Shown one piece after another: positions 8,839-16,645 of a stretch of DNA of 64,000 nucleotides (position 1 is the stretch's first letter; every line of letters starts with the position of its first letter). The DNA lies in NCBI RefSeq assembly GCF_042665255.1, contig NZ_JBHTCD010000007.1. The stretch is one strand, 5' to 3'. Origin of the DNA: Insolitispirillum peregrinum (GTDB taxonomy: Bacteria > Pseudomonadota > Alphaproteobacteria > Rhodospirillales > Rhodospirillaceae). The notes below the pieces were generated by a model. It did no database searches and had not been told where the DNA came from. It saw nothing but the letters and a program-made list of their open reading frames with translations. Both the position numbers and the translations under genes were made by a program.

Positions 8839-8945
8839 CTAGAGCATTTCTCGGTCTCCAAGGATCACGATAAATGCTCTAGTGATTTGTTATTTAAGCA
8901 AATACGTCGTCGTAGATGTGTCCATCTACTCGGGATTTGCTCTAG
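8839..8945. repeat. 107-bp dispersed repeat, copy A
   Basis: The element begins and ends with CTAGAGCA and its complement. By hand alignment it matches the reverse complement of 29423-29529 at 99 of 107 positions with no gaps. It can fold into two hairpins. The first is an 11-bp stem at the left end (8839-8849 with 8872-8882). The second, at 8912-8929, has arms GTAGATG and CATCTAC around a TGTC loop. In copy B the second pair of that stem is C-G instead of T-A. The right end overlaps the 3' end of the acyl-CoA ligase gene and supplies its TAG stop. There is no coding capacity; it resembles a small non-autonomous palindromic element. Confidence 0.85.
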
Positions 8946-10494
8946 CTCCGCACAGCCGGTCGGCGGCCAGGACCAGATGGTGTTTCTGGATTTTCCCGGT
9001 GGCGCTGGCTGGCATGGCCGGAACGATAAAAATGCGCTGAGGCCGTTTATACGGTGCCAGCCGGTCGTGAATGAAGGCTTTTAAGGCGTCTTCGTCCAGT
9101 TGACTGCCGGGCGACAGCTCGACAAAGGCAATCACCTCCTCGTTGCCGGGGATGCGCCGCCCGACCACCGCGCTCTGAATGACCAGCGGATGGGCGTTCA
9201 GCGCGGTTTCGACTTCGGGCGGGTAAACGTTAAAGCCCGAGCGGATGATCAGTTCCTTGCAGCGCCCGACCAGAAACAGCGCCCCGTCCGGCCCCTGTCG
9301 GCACAGGTCGCCGGTTTTCAGCCAGCCGTCGGCGGTAACGGTGGCGCGGGTGGCAATCGGGTCGTTGTAATAGCCCTTCATCACGTTCGGACCGCGCACC
9401 CACAATTCACCGATCTCGCCGGGGGTGACATCATCGCCGGTAAGCTGGTCGATGAAACGCACCTCGACATGCGGCAACGGCGGGCCGATGCTGTCATCAT
9501 CGCGCGGTGACGGGATCAGGGTCTGGGAAACGGTCGGTGAGGCTTCGGTCAGGCCATAGCCGTTGTTGAGGGCAGTGCCGAACAGTCCCTCGATTCGCCG
9601 TTTCCACTCCAGATCGAGCGGTGCTCCCCCCGATGACATGTAGCGCAGGTGTGGCGCCCTCAGGGCACGGCCTTCGGCTTCCAGATGCTCCAGCAGCTTG
9701 GCATACATCGCCGGAACCCCCTGAAAAACGGTCACGCCGTTTTCCAGCGCCCGCGCCAGATGGCGGGGATCAAAGCGCGGCACCATCTCCAGCACCCCAC
9801 CGGCCTTGAGGGTGCCGAGGAAGGTCGAGGCCAGGCCGAACACATGGCTGATCGGCAGCACCGCATAGACATGGTCGGCGGTGGTCAGGCCCCGTTGCTG
9901 GCCGGAAATGGTGGCGATATACAGCAGGCCGCGATGGGTCAGCATCACGCCCTTGGGGGTGCCGGTGGTCCCCGAGGTGTAGATCATCGCCGCCACCTGA
10001 TCGGCGTTGCTGTCGTCCACCGGCTCGGGGGTGGCCGGACGCTGCCCGGCGATCAGCACCGTTCCGGCGTGGGGCAGGGACTGTTCGTCGGCCTGATGGC
10101 GGGCACCATGGGCGGCGGCATCGCGGGAGGTCTGGGGGGTGAACACCAGCGCGCGCGGGGTGCAATGCTGCTCGATCCGGTCGATTTCCACCGCCGGGAT
10201 GCGGGCATTGACCACCACCGCCCATGCATCCAGCCGGGAACAGGCCAGAATCATCGCCGCGAGGGCGGCGCAGTTTTCGTTGACCAGCAGCACGCGGTCA
10301 CCACCACGGACGCCCGCGGCCTCCAGCAGGGTGACGGCGGCATCGCTGGCCTCGCCCAGTTGGGCAAAGGTCAGCGTCTGGCCGTCGTGGTCGATCAGCG
10401 CCACCGCCTGTGGCCGCTCGGCGCGCCAGCGGTCGGCCAGCAGGTGCAGGCGCCGGGGCAGCTCAGGCAGGTCGGGCAGGGGGGCTGTTACCAT
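8926..10494 (-). CDS. acyl-CoA ligase (AMP-binding enzyme)
   Basis: The 522-residue protein is an ANL-superfamily acid--CoA ligase, which activates a carboxylic acid through an acyl-adenylate. Core motifs are IYTSGTTGTPKGVMLTH (ATP phosphate binding), YGLTEASP, WLKTGDLCR and the C-terminal catalytic lysine region GKIQKHHL. The ATG at 10494 overlaps the acyl-CoA dehydrogenase stop by a few bases; the longer frame upstream is antisense noise. The last residues, RANPE and the TAG stop, are read from the right arm of repeat copy A, so the natural C-terminus was probably altered by that insertion. The substrate is unknown; a medium-chain, dicarboxylic or aryl acid fits the neighbouring PaaH/PaaJ-type genes. 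Confidence 0.92.
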   Translation of the reverse strand: MVTAPLPDLPELPRRLHLLADRWRAERPQAVALIDHDGQTLTFAQLGEASDAAVTLLEAAGVRGGDRVLLVNENCAALAAMILACSRLDAWAVVVNARIPAVEIDRIEQHCTPRALVFTPQTSRDAAAHGARHQADEQSLPHAGTVLIAGQRPATPEPVDDSNADQVAAMIYTSGTTGTPKGVMLTHRGLLYIATISGQQRGLTTADHVYAVLPISHVFGLASTFLGTLKAGGVLEMVPRFDPRHLARALENGVTVFQGVPAMYAKLLEHLEAEGRALRAPHLRYMSSGGAPLDLEWKRRIEGLFGTALNNGYGLTEASPTVSQTLIPSPRDDDSIGPPLPHVEVRFIDQLTGDDVTPGEIGELWVRGPNVMKGYYNDPIATRATVTADGWLKTGDLCRQGPDGALFLVGRCKELIIRSGFNVYPPEVETALNAHPLVIQSAVVGRRIPGNEEVIAFVELSPGSQLDEDALKAFIHDRLAPYKRPQRIFIVPAMPASATGKIQKHHLVLAADRLCGARANPE

Positions 10495-11651
10495 GTCCGC
10501 GCGTCCTTCAACATGTTGCGGGCGATCACCAGCTGCTGGATCTGGGTGGTGCCTTCGTAAATGCGGAACAGGCGCACATCGCGATAGAAACGCTCGATTC
10601 CGTAATCGGCAATATAGCCTGCGCCGCCGTGAATCTGTACCGCCCGATCGGCGACCCGCCCGACCATTTCGCTCGCATACATCTTGCAACAGGCGGCTTC
10701 GGTGCTGACGTCGATGCCCTGATCCTTGCGGCGGGCGGTTTCTTCGACCATGCAGCGGGCAGCATAGGCTTCGGCTTTGCTGTCGGCCAGCATTGCCTGA
10801 ATCAACTGGAACTCGCCAATCGGCTTGCCGAACTGCTCGCGTTCCAGGCTGTAGCGCAGGCTGTCTTCGATCAGGCGCTCGGCCACCCCGACGCAGACCG
10901 AGCCGATGTGCAGGCGGCCCCGGTCAAGCACCTTCATCGCCGTCTTGAAGCCCTGATGCAGGCGGGCTTCGCCGCCGATGATCGCCGAGACCGGCACCCG
11001 CACGTTGTCAAAGATGACATCGCAGGTGTGCGCGCCCTTTTGCCCCATCTTGTGGTCATTGGGGCCGAGGGAGATACCCGGCAGGTTGGCATCGACAACA
11101 AAGGCCGAAACGCCGCTGGCGTCGCGGCTGTCGGGATTGGTGCGGGCAAAGACGGTGAACACCCCGGCTTCGGGGGCGTTGGTGATGTAACGCTTGGTGC
11201 CGTTGATCAGGAAATCATCGCCATCGCGGCGGGCGCTGGTGCGCAGGGACCCGGCGTCTGATCCGCTGCCCGGTTCGGTCAGGCAGAACGAGCCGATCAG
11301 CTCGCCCGAGGCGAGGCGCGGCAGGTAGTGGCTCTTTTGCTCGTCGGTGCCGTCAATCACGATCCCCTGCGAGCCGATGCCGTTGTTGGTGCCCATCAGC
11401 GAGCGGAAAGCGGGTGAGGTGCGCCCCAGCAGGAAGGCAATCTGCACTTCTTCGCTCATTGCCAGGCCCAGCCCGCCATAGGTTTCGGGGATCGACATGC
11501 CGAACAGGCCCATGTCGCGCATGTCCTGCACCACTTCGGCCGGAATGGCGTCGTCTTCGGCCACTTTGGCTTCCAGCGGGCGCAGGCGGTTGTCCACAAA
11601 GCGGCGAACGGTGTCGAGCAGCTGGGAGAGGGTTTCCGGGTCCAGAGCCAT
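10488..11651 (-). CDS. acyl-CoA dehydrogenase
   Basis: A 387-residue FAD enzyme that introduces the alpha-beta double bond into acyl-CoA and passes electrons to ETF. Signatures are CLTEPGSGSDAGSL (FAD and substrate binding), QFGKPIGEFQLIQAMLAD, and near the C-terminus IYEGTTQIQQLVIAR, with the catalytic glutamate in YEGT. I chose the ATG at 11651 (MALDPETLS); the open frame upstream crosses the promoter region. It is first in a leftward unit with the ligase and thioesterase and diverges from the enoyl-CoA hydratase. A TTTCG-type palindrome lies 32 bases upstream of its start. Confidence 0.93.
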   Translation of the reverse strand: MALDPETLSQLLDTVRRFVDNRLRPLEAKVAEDDAIPAEVVQDMRDMGLFGMSIPETYGGLGLAMSEEVQIAFLLGRTSPAFRSLMGTNNGIGSQGIVIDGTDEQKSHYLPRLASGELIGSFCLTEPGSGSDAGSLRTSARRDGDDFLINGTKRYITNAPEAGVFTVFARTNPDSRDASGVSAFVVDANLPGISLGPNDHKMGQKGAHTCDVIFDNVRVPVSAIIGGEARLHQGFKTAMKVLDRGRLHIGSVCVGVAERLIEDSLRYSLEREQFGKPIGEFQLIQAMLADSKAEAYAARCMVEETARRKDQGIDVSTEAACCKMYASEMVGRVADRAVQIHGGAGYIADYGIERFYRDVRLFRIYEGTTQIQQLVIARNMLKDARTW

Positions 11652-11682
11652 CGTGTGTTTCCTCGTGTTTTGTCTTGTGGTG

Positions 11683-11697
11683 TTTCGTATCGTGAAA
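11683..11697. promoter_or_regulatory. candidate IclR operator 1 (acyl-CoA dehydrogenase side)
   Basis: TTTCGTATCGTGAAA is a 15-bp imperfect palindrome. It matches sites at 11769 (reverse orientation) and 15442, and all three share a following block close to AYCARTTYC. It lies just upstream of the leftward acyl-CoA dehydrogenase gene. Matching sites before the iclR gene itself make the IclR protein the likely binder; this is inference. Confidence 0.6.
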
Positions 11698-11768
11698 ATC
11701 AGTTTCAAAAAACTGTTGATGCAGACGGTGGCACGAACTACGATGCCCGTCAAGAATACGAAATTGGT

Positions 11769-11783
11769 TTTCACTATGCGAAA
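11769..11783. promoter_or_regulatory. candidate IclR operator 2 (enoyl-CoA hydratase side)
   Basis: TTTCACTATGCGAAA on the plus strand, or TTTCGCATAGTGAAA on the minus strand, is the second copy in the 177-bp divergent promoter region. On the minus strand it is followed by ACCAATTTCG, matching the flank of the other copies. It lies 45 bases before the GTG start of the enoyl-CoA hydratase gene, in the right place to control the rightward operon. Confidence 0.6.
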
Positions 11784-11828
11784 TCAAAATCGCCGAAAGC
11801 CAGAACCAACAGATGGGAGGAAACCGCA

Positions 11829-12629
11829 GTGGACGGCATCGAACGCCAGACAGTGCTGGAACTTTCAGAGGATGGGGTGGCGGTGCTGCGCCTCAATCGC
11901 CCCGACGTGCGCAATGCCCTCAGCCCGGCGCTGCGGCAGGAACTGGCAGAGCATTTCCATGCGCTGGCCGATGATCCGCAGGTGGCCTGCGTGGTGCTGA
12001 CCGGCGGCCCGACGGTGTTCGCCGCCGGGGCCGACATCAAGGCGATGGCCACCGCCTCGCCGGGCGAAATGATGGCGCGGGCCAGCGAACGGAGCTGGGC
12101 CCCGATCAAGGATTTCCCCAAGCCGCTGATTGCGGCGGTCAATGGCTGGGCGCTGGGCGGCGGCTGTGAACTGGCGATGCATGCCGACATGATCATCGCC
12201 GGCGAATCGGCGAAATTCGGCCAGCCGGAAATCCGGGTCGGCATCATGCCGGGAGCCGGTGGCACCCAGCGGCTGACGCGGGCGGTCGGCAAGGCGCGGG
12301 CGATGAAAATCCTGCTCACCGGCGAGCCGGTCAGCGCCGCCGAGGCGCTGGCAATGGGGCTGATCACAGAAGTGGTGGCCGATGAGGTGGTGCTGGCGCG
12401 GGCGGTGGCTCTGGCGCAGACCATCGCTGCGCTGCCCCGGATGGCGGCGCGCAAGATCAAGGAAGTGGTGTTGGCCGGGCTGGATGGTCCGCTGGAGGCC
12501 GGGTTGCGGCTGGAACGGCAGGCTTTTCAGTTACTGTTTGACACCGCCGACCAAAAGGAAGGCATGGCGGCGTTCATCGAAAAGCGCCCGGCCCGCTTCA
12601 ACCAGCCCGGCGAGGAGGCGCAACAATGA
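11829..12629 (+). CDS. enoyl-CoA hydratase/isomerase
   Basis: A 266-residue crotonase-fold enzyme that hydrates trans-2-enoyl-CoA. The oxyanion-hole segment is FAAGADIKAMA and the second is ALGGGCELAMHADMIIAG; FGQPEIRVGIMPGAGGTQRL carries the conserved glutamates. It resembles the PaaF/FadB1 type. I chose GTG at 11829 because GGGAGG lies 9 bases upstream and the protein then begins just before the domain; the frame is open further upstream through the promoter. It overlaps the next gene by four bases (ATGA), giving coupled synthesis with the 3-hydroxyacyl-CoA dehydrogenase. Confidence 0.92.
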   Translation: MDGIERQTVLELSEDGVAVLRLNRPDVRNALSPALRQELAEHFHALADDPQVACVVLTGGPTVFAAGADIKAMATASPGEMMARASERSWAPIKDFPKPLIAAVNGWALGGGCELAMHADMIIAGESAKFGQPEIRVGIMPGAGGTQRLTRAVGKARAMKILLTGEPVSAAEALAMGLITEVVADEVVLARAVALAQTIAALPRMAARKIKEVVLAGLDGPLEAGLRLERQAFQLLFDTADQKEGMAAFIEKRPARFNQPGEEAQQ

Positions 12630-14191
12630 GCGATCTTGTGATGCGGATGCAGGCGGGGGACACCACCCTCGGGATCGTCGGGGCGGGGATCATGGGGCGG
12701 GGGATTGCCCAGATTGCCGTCGAAGCGGGGGTGACCGTGCTGCTGGCCGATGCCCGTCCGCAGGCGGCGGGTGAGGCGCGCGAGTTCGTTGCCGGAATGC
12801 TGCGCCGCAAGGCCGACAAGGGCACGCTGACGGCGGAGCAGCTCGAGGCGGCACTGGCGCGTCTGGTGGTCACCGATGCCGGGCCGGACACCGGCTATGG
12901 CGCCTTCGCCGGTTGCCATGTGGTGGTCGAAGCGGTGGCCGAGCGGCTGGAGATCAAGCATGCGGTGCTGGCCGGACTGGAAGCGGCCGTATCGGATGAC
13001 TGCATTGTGGCCACCAACACTTCGTCGCTGTCGGTGACGGCGATTGCGGCGGCGGCCCGCCGCCCGCAGCGGGTGGCCGGATTTCATTTCTTCAATCCCG
13101 TTCCGCTGATGCGGATCGTGGAAGTGATCGGTGGCACGGTCACGGACGACGCGGTGGTCGAGGCACTCATTACCCTGGCCGGTCGCCTCGGTCACCGCCC
13201 GGTCCGTGCCACCGACACCCCCGGCTTTCTGGTCAACCACGCCGGGCGGGCCTTTGGGACCGAAGCGGTGCGGATCGTCAGTGAAGGGGTGGCCTCGGTT
13301 GCCGATGTTGACCGGGTGATGGTCGAGGCTGCCGGGTTCCGCATGGGGCCGTTCCAGTTGCTCGACCTGACCGGGCTGGATGTGTCGCATGCGGTGATGG
13401 AAAGCATCTATCACCAGTACTATCAGGAACCGCGCTATCGCCCCGGCTATCTGACCGCCCAGCGGCTTGCCGCCGGTCTGCTTGGTCGGAAAAGCGGAGA
13501 GGGGTTCTACCGCTATCCCGACGGGGTGCAGGCAATGCCGCCCGACGCGGTGGTGCCTGCTGCTGGTGGGCTGCCGGTATGGGTTGGTGCAGGTGATCCG
13601 GTGGACCGCGAGGCGGTGCGGGCGATGGTGCAGGCCGCCGGTGGGGCGCTGGAGTCTGGCGACCGCCCCTCGGCACAGGCGGTGTGCGTGGTGATGCCCT
13701 ATGGCGACGATGCCACCTCGTGCGCGCTGGTGCAGGGGCTGGACCCGGCGCGGGTGGTGGCGGTGGACATGCTGTTCGGCCTGCGCGGACGGCGGACGAT
13801 GATGCTGACCCCGCTGACCGACGCCGCTTGTCGTGACCAGATGCACGCCCTGCTGGCTGCCGATGGCAGCGCGGTGACAGTGATTGAAGACAGCCCCGGT
13901 TTCATTGCCCAGCGGATGGTGGCGGCCATCGTCAATGTCGGCTGCGAGATTGCCCAGCAAAAGGTGGCAACGCCCGACGATATCAACAGTGCGGTGGAAC
14001 TGGGACTTGGCTATCCGCGTGGCCCGTTGCGGCTGGGCGATGCCGTTGGACCTCAGCGGGTGTTGCGCATTCTGGAAGCCATGCAGGCGCGGACCGGTGA
14101 CATGCGCTATCGCCCCAGCCTGTGGCTGCGGCGGCGGGCCGGGCTGGGGGTATCGCTGGCGACTCCGGCGACCCCGCTGCGGGCAGCGTAA
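12626..14191 (+). CDS. 3-hydroxyacyl-CoA dehydrogenase, PaaH-type
   Basis: A 521-residue NAD-dependent dehydrogenase with the long PaaH layout. An N-terminal Rossmann domain (GIVGAGIMGRGIAQIA) and first C-terminal domain with NTSSLSVT and FHFFNPVPLMRIVE are followed by a linker region near residues 320-400 and a second 3HCDH domain (DSPGFIAQRMVAAIVN, LGLGYPRGPLRLGD). PaaH oxidises 3-hydroxyadipyl-CoA in phenylacetate and adipate breakdown. Ring-oxygenase (paaABCDE), paaZ, paaG and paaK genes are absent from the window, so a dicarboxylate or other acid route is as likely as phenylacetate. Confidence 0.9.
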   Translation: MSDLVMRMQAGDTTLGIVGAGIMGRGIAQIAVEAGVTVLLADARPQAAGEAREFVAGMLRRKADKGTLTAEQLEAALARLVVTDAGPDTGYGAFAGCHVVVEAVAERLEIKHAVLAGLEAAVSDDCIVATNTSSLSVTAIAAAARRPQRVAGFHFFNPVPLMRIVEVIGGTVTDDAVVEALITLAGRLGHRPVRATDTPGFLVNHAGRAFGTEAVRIVSEGVASVADVDRVMVEAAGFRMGPFQLLDLTGLDVSHAVMESIYHQYYQEPRYRPGYLTAQRLAAGLLGRKSGEGFYRYPDGVQAMPPDAVVPAAGGLPVWVGAGDPVDREAVRAMVQAAGGALESGDRPSAQAVCVVMPYGDDATSCALVQGLDPARVVAVDMLFGLRGRRTMMLTPLTDAACRDQMHALLAADGSAVTVIEDSPGFIAQRMVAAIVNVGCEIAQQKVATPDDINSAVELGLGYPRGPLRLGDAVGPQRVLRILEAMQARTGDMRYRPSLWLRRRAGLGVSLATPATPLRAA

Positions 14192-14230
14192 CAGGCACAT
14201 CCTTCCTTCTTTTGGACAAGGGTTATCGTA

Positions 14231-15433
14231 ATGACAGACGCTTTTGTGTACGACGGCCTGCGCTCGCCGTTTGGACGTCATGCCGGTGCGCTGGCATCGG
14301 TGCGCACCGATGATCTGCTGGCACAGGTGATGCGGGCGGTGGTGGCACGGTCGCCGTTTGCGGCGGACAGCATCGAGGACGTGATTGTCGGCTGCACCAA
14401 TCAGGCCGGGGAAGACAGCCGCAATGTCGGGCGGAATGCGGCGTTGCTGGCCGGGTTGCCGGTCGGGGTGGCCGGGCTGACGGTCAACCGGCTGTGCGGC
14501 AGTGGTCTGGCGGCGCTGCTCGATACCGCCCGCGCGGTGCGCTGCGGCGAAGGCGAGGTGTTCATCGCCGGGGGTGTCGAAGGCATGAGCCGGGCACCGT
14601 TCGTGCTGGCCAAGGCCGACAGCGCCTATTCCCGCTCCAGCCAGATCTATGACACCACCATGGGGGCACGCTTCCCCAATCCGGCGCTGACCAGTGAACA
14701 CGGTGCCGACAGCATGCCGGAAACGGCCGACAACATTGCCGCCGATCTGGCGATCAGCCGCGAGGCCGCCGATGCCTTCGCGCTGGCGTCGCAGCAGAAA
14801 TATGCCGCTGCGCAGGCGCGGGGGTTCTTTACCGACGAAATCCAGCCGATTGCGGTTAGCACCGGCCGCAAGACGCCGCCGCGTCTGGTGGCCGACGACG
14901 AGCATCCGCGTCCGCAGACCGACGCCGCCAGTTTGTCCAGCTTGCGGCCACTGTTTGCCGGTGGGGTGGTGACGGCGGGCAATGCCTCGGGGATCAACGA
15001 CGGGGCCGGGGCGCTGCTGGTGGCTTCGCGGGCTGCTGGCGAGGCGGTCGGGGCGACGCCGCGTGGGCGGATTGTCACCGGGGCGGTGGCCGGGGTGCCG
15101 CCTCGGGTGATGGGGCTGGGACCGGTTCCGGCAGCCCGCAAGGCGTTGCAGCGCGCCGGGCTGACGCTGGCGCAGATGGACGTTATCGAAATCAACGAAG
15201 CCTTCGCCAGTCAGGTGCTTGGCTGTTGCCAGCAGTTGGGGCTGGACCCGGCGGACCCGCGCCTGAACCCCAATGGCGGGGCGATTGCGGTGGGCCATCC
15301 GCTGGGGGCGTCGGGCATCCGCATTGCGCTGTCGGCGCTGCGGCATCTGGAACAGACCGGCGGGCGCTATGCGCTGGTGTCGATGTGCATCGGCATCGGT
15401 CAGGGGATCGCGGTGATTCTGGAACGGGTGTGA
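14231..15433 (+). CDS. acetyl-CoA acyltransferase, PaaJ/PcaF-type thiolase
   Basis: The 400-residue thiolase has the nucleophilic Cys89 in NRLCGSGLAAL, the NEAF motif in INEAFASQVLG, the histidine motif GGAIAVGHPLGASG, and the second catalytic cysteine in SMCIGIGQG. The TNQAGEDSRNVGRNAALLAG segment and the LGLDPADPRLNPNGG spacing are those of 3-oxoadipyl-CoA thiolases. It cleaves a 3-oxoacyl-CoA to acetyl-CoA plus a shortened acyl-CoA. It lies 39 bases after the dehydrogenase gene, so it ends the rightward catabolic operon. TTATCGTA precedes the ATG with only a weak ribosome site. Confidence 0.93.
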   Translation: MTDAFVYDGLRSPFGRHAGALASVRTDDLLAQVMRAVVARSPFAADSIEDVIVGCTNQAGEDSRNVGRNAALLAGLPVGVAGLTVNRLCGSGLAALLDTARAVRCGEGEVFIAGGVEGMSRAPFVLAKADSAYSRSSQIYDTTMGARFPNPALTSEHGADSMPETADNIAADLAISREAADAFALASQQKYAAAQARGFFTDEIQPIAVSTGRKTPPRLVADDEHPRPQTDAASLSSLRPLFAGGVVTAGNASGINDGAGALLVASRAAGEAVGATPRGRIVTGAVAGVPPRVMGLGPVPAARKALQRAGLTLAQMDVIEINEAFASQVLGCCQQLGLDPADPRLNPNGGAIAVGHPLGASGIRIALSALRHLEQTGGRYALVSMCIGIGQGIAVILERV

Positions 15434-15441
15434 CCCCATAA

Positions 15442-15456
15442 TTTCGCTATGCGAAA
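15442..15456. promoter_or_regulatory. candidate IclR operator 3 (iclR leader)
   Basis: TTTCGCTATGCGAAA is a perfect palindrome with 6-bp arms. It lies directly after the thiolase stop, 157 bases before the chosen iclR start. The same word in near form occurs twice at 11683-11783. Downstream, AATCAATTCCGAAAT repeats part of the half-site. It fits autoregulation of the IclR gene. Confidence 0.6.
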
Positions 15457-15613
15457 ATCAATTCCGAAATATTGACGTTCTGTAAGGAGCATGTCAGGCT
15501 GTCGATCAGCACTCAAAAAGATGTTCGCTGCTTGTCCCTGCGAGGTAAAAGGGAATGCCCGGACGGTTTATGGTAAGCCGCCGGTTACACGCCACACTCG
15601 GGGGGACGAGACG

Positions 15614-16447
15614 ATGAAACGACGGGGTGAAATGCTGGAAGCCCATACAGAAACCGTGCTCCCTGAGGGAGCTGATCCCGCCGAGCGCGACAGCCAGTTC
15701 GTCACCGCGCTGGCGCGCGGGCTGGATGTGCTGCGGGCCTTTCGCCCCGGCGATGGTCCGCTGGGCAACCAGCAATTGGCCGAACGCACCGGTTTGCCCA
15801 AGCCGACCGTCTCGCGCCTGACCTATACCCTGTCGCGGCTGGGCTATCTCGAGCATTTGTCCGATGTGGGGAAATACGCTCTGGGGGTCGGGGTGCTGTC
15901 GCTGGGCTTTACCGCGCTGGGGGCGATGGGCATGCGGCGGATTGCCCGCCCGTTCCTGCAGGAGCTGGCGACCTATTCCGGCCTGTCGGTGGCGCTGGGC
16001 ACCCGTGATCAGTTGAGCATGGTCTATCTGGAATGCTGCCGGGGCGACAGCGCGATCATGTTGGCGCTCGATGTCGGCTCGCATCTGAAACTGAGCACCT
16101 CGGCGATAGGGCGGGCCTATCTGGCGGCCCTGCCACCCGCCGAGCAGGCTGGTCTGTTTGCCAGTCTGGCCAGGCACGAAGGCGATCGCTGGCCCGAGGC
16201 CCTGCGCGGGCTGGAGCAGGCGAAGACCGACATTGCCAACCGGGGCTTCTGTTTGTCCGCCGGAGACTGGAAGTCAGAGGTCAACGCGGTCGGTGTGCCG
16301 CTGGGGGTGGGTGAGGGCGGTCTGGCCTTTGCCCTCAACTGCGGAGGCCCGGCCTACATGCTGCCGTTTGAACGGCTGATTGACGATATCGGCCCCCGTC
16401 TGGTGCAGGTTGCTGCGGCAATCCGTCGGCAGATGGGGATGGAGTAA
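15614..16447 (+). CDS. IclR family transcriptional regulator
   Basis: A 277-residue regulator. The N-terminal winged HTH spans about residues 25-90 (ALARGLDVLRAF, then NQQLAERTGLPKPTVSRLTYTLSRLGY) and the C-terminal GAF-like effector domain follows (ALGTRDQLSMVYLE, LSTSAIGRAYLAAL). Relatives such as PcaR and PobR control aromatic or acyl-CoA catabolism. ATG at 15614 is preferred, with GGGGGACGAG upstream; the frame is open for 41 more codons. It sits between the catabolic operon and a Liv-type importer and probably controls both through the 15-bp palindromes. Confidence 0.92.
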   Translation: MKRRGEMLEAHTETVLPEGADPAERDSQFVTALARGLDVLRAFRPGDGPLGNQQLAERTGLPKPTVSRLTYTLSRLGYLEHLSDVGKYALGVGVLSLGFTALGAMGMRRIARPFLQELATYSGLSVALGTRDQLSMVYLECCRGDSAIMLALDVGSHLKLSTSAIGRAYLAALPPAEQAGLFASLARHEGDRWPEALRGLEQAKTDIANRGFCLSAGDWKSEVNAVGVPLGVGEGGLAFALNCGGPAYMLPFERLIDDIGPRLVQVAAAIRRQMGME

Positions 16448-16645
16448 GCAAGACCGCTCCGCTGTTGCGGGGCGCAATAAAGGACCCGTTCTGATCCGTA
16501 CCGCATGTCCGCGACGCAGGCCCCGTTGGGCCTGTGGTGGGGCGGCTCGTGCCAAAAATGCGCCAAAACGGCGCGTCGTCCATAAAAAGGCATCCCGTCA
16601 GTCCCCGAAAAGCAGGGCACGGGATCATCCAGGGAGGACCTGTCC

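Noticed and set aside
8374..15433. Naming the cluster as the phenylacetate (paa) pathway
   Set aside because: Only the lower-pathway enzyme types occur; the ring epoxidase, isomerase and hydrolase genes are not in the window.
12527..15439. Open frame of 970 codons on the minus strand
   Set aside because: It is antisense to three well-supported genes (hydratase end, dehydrogenase, thiolase) and its translation is rich in His, Arg, Gln and Pro, typical of GC-rich shadow frames.
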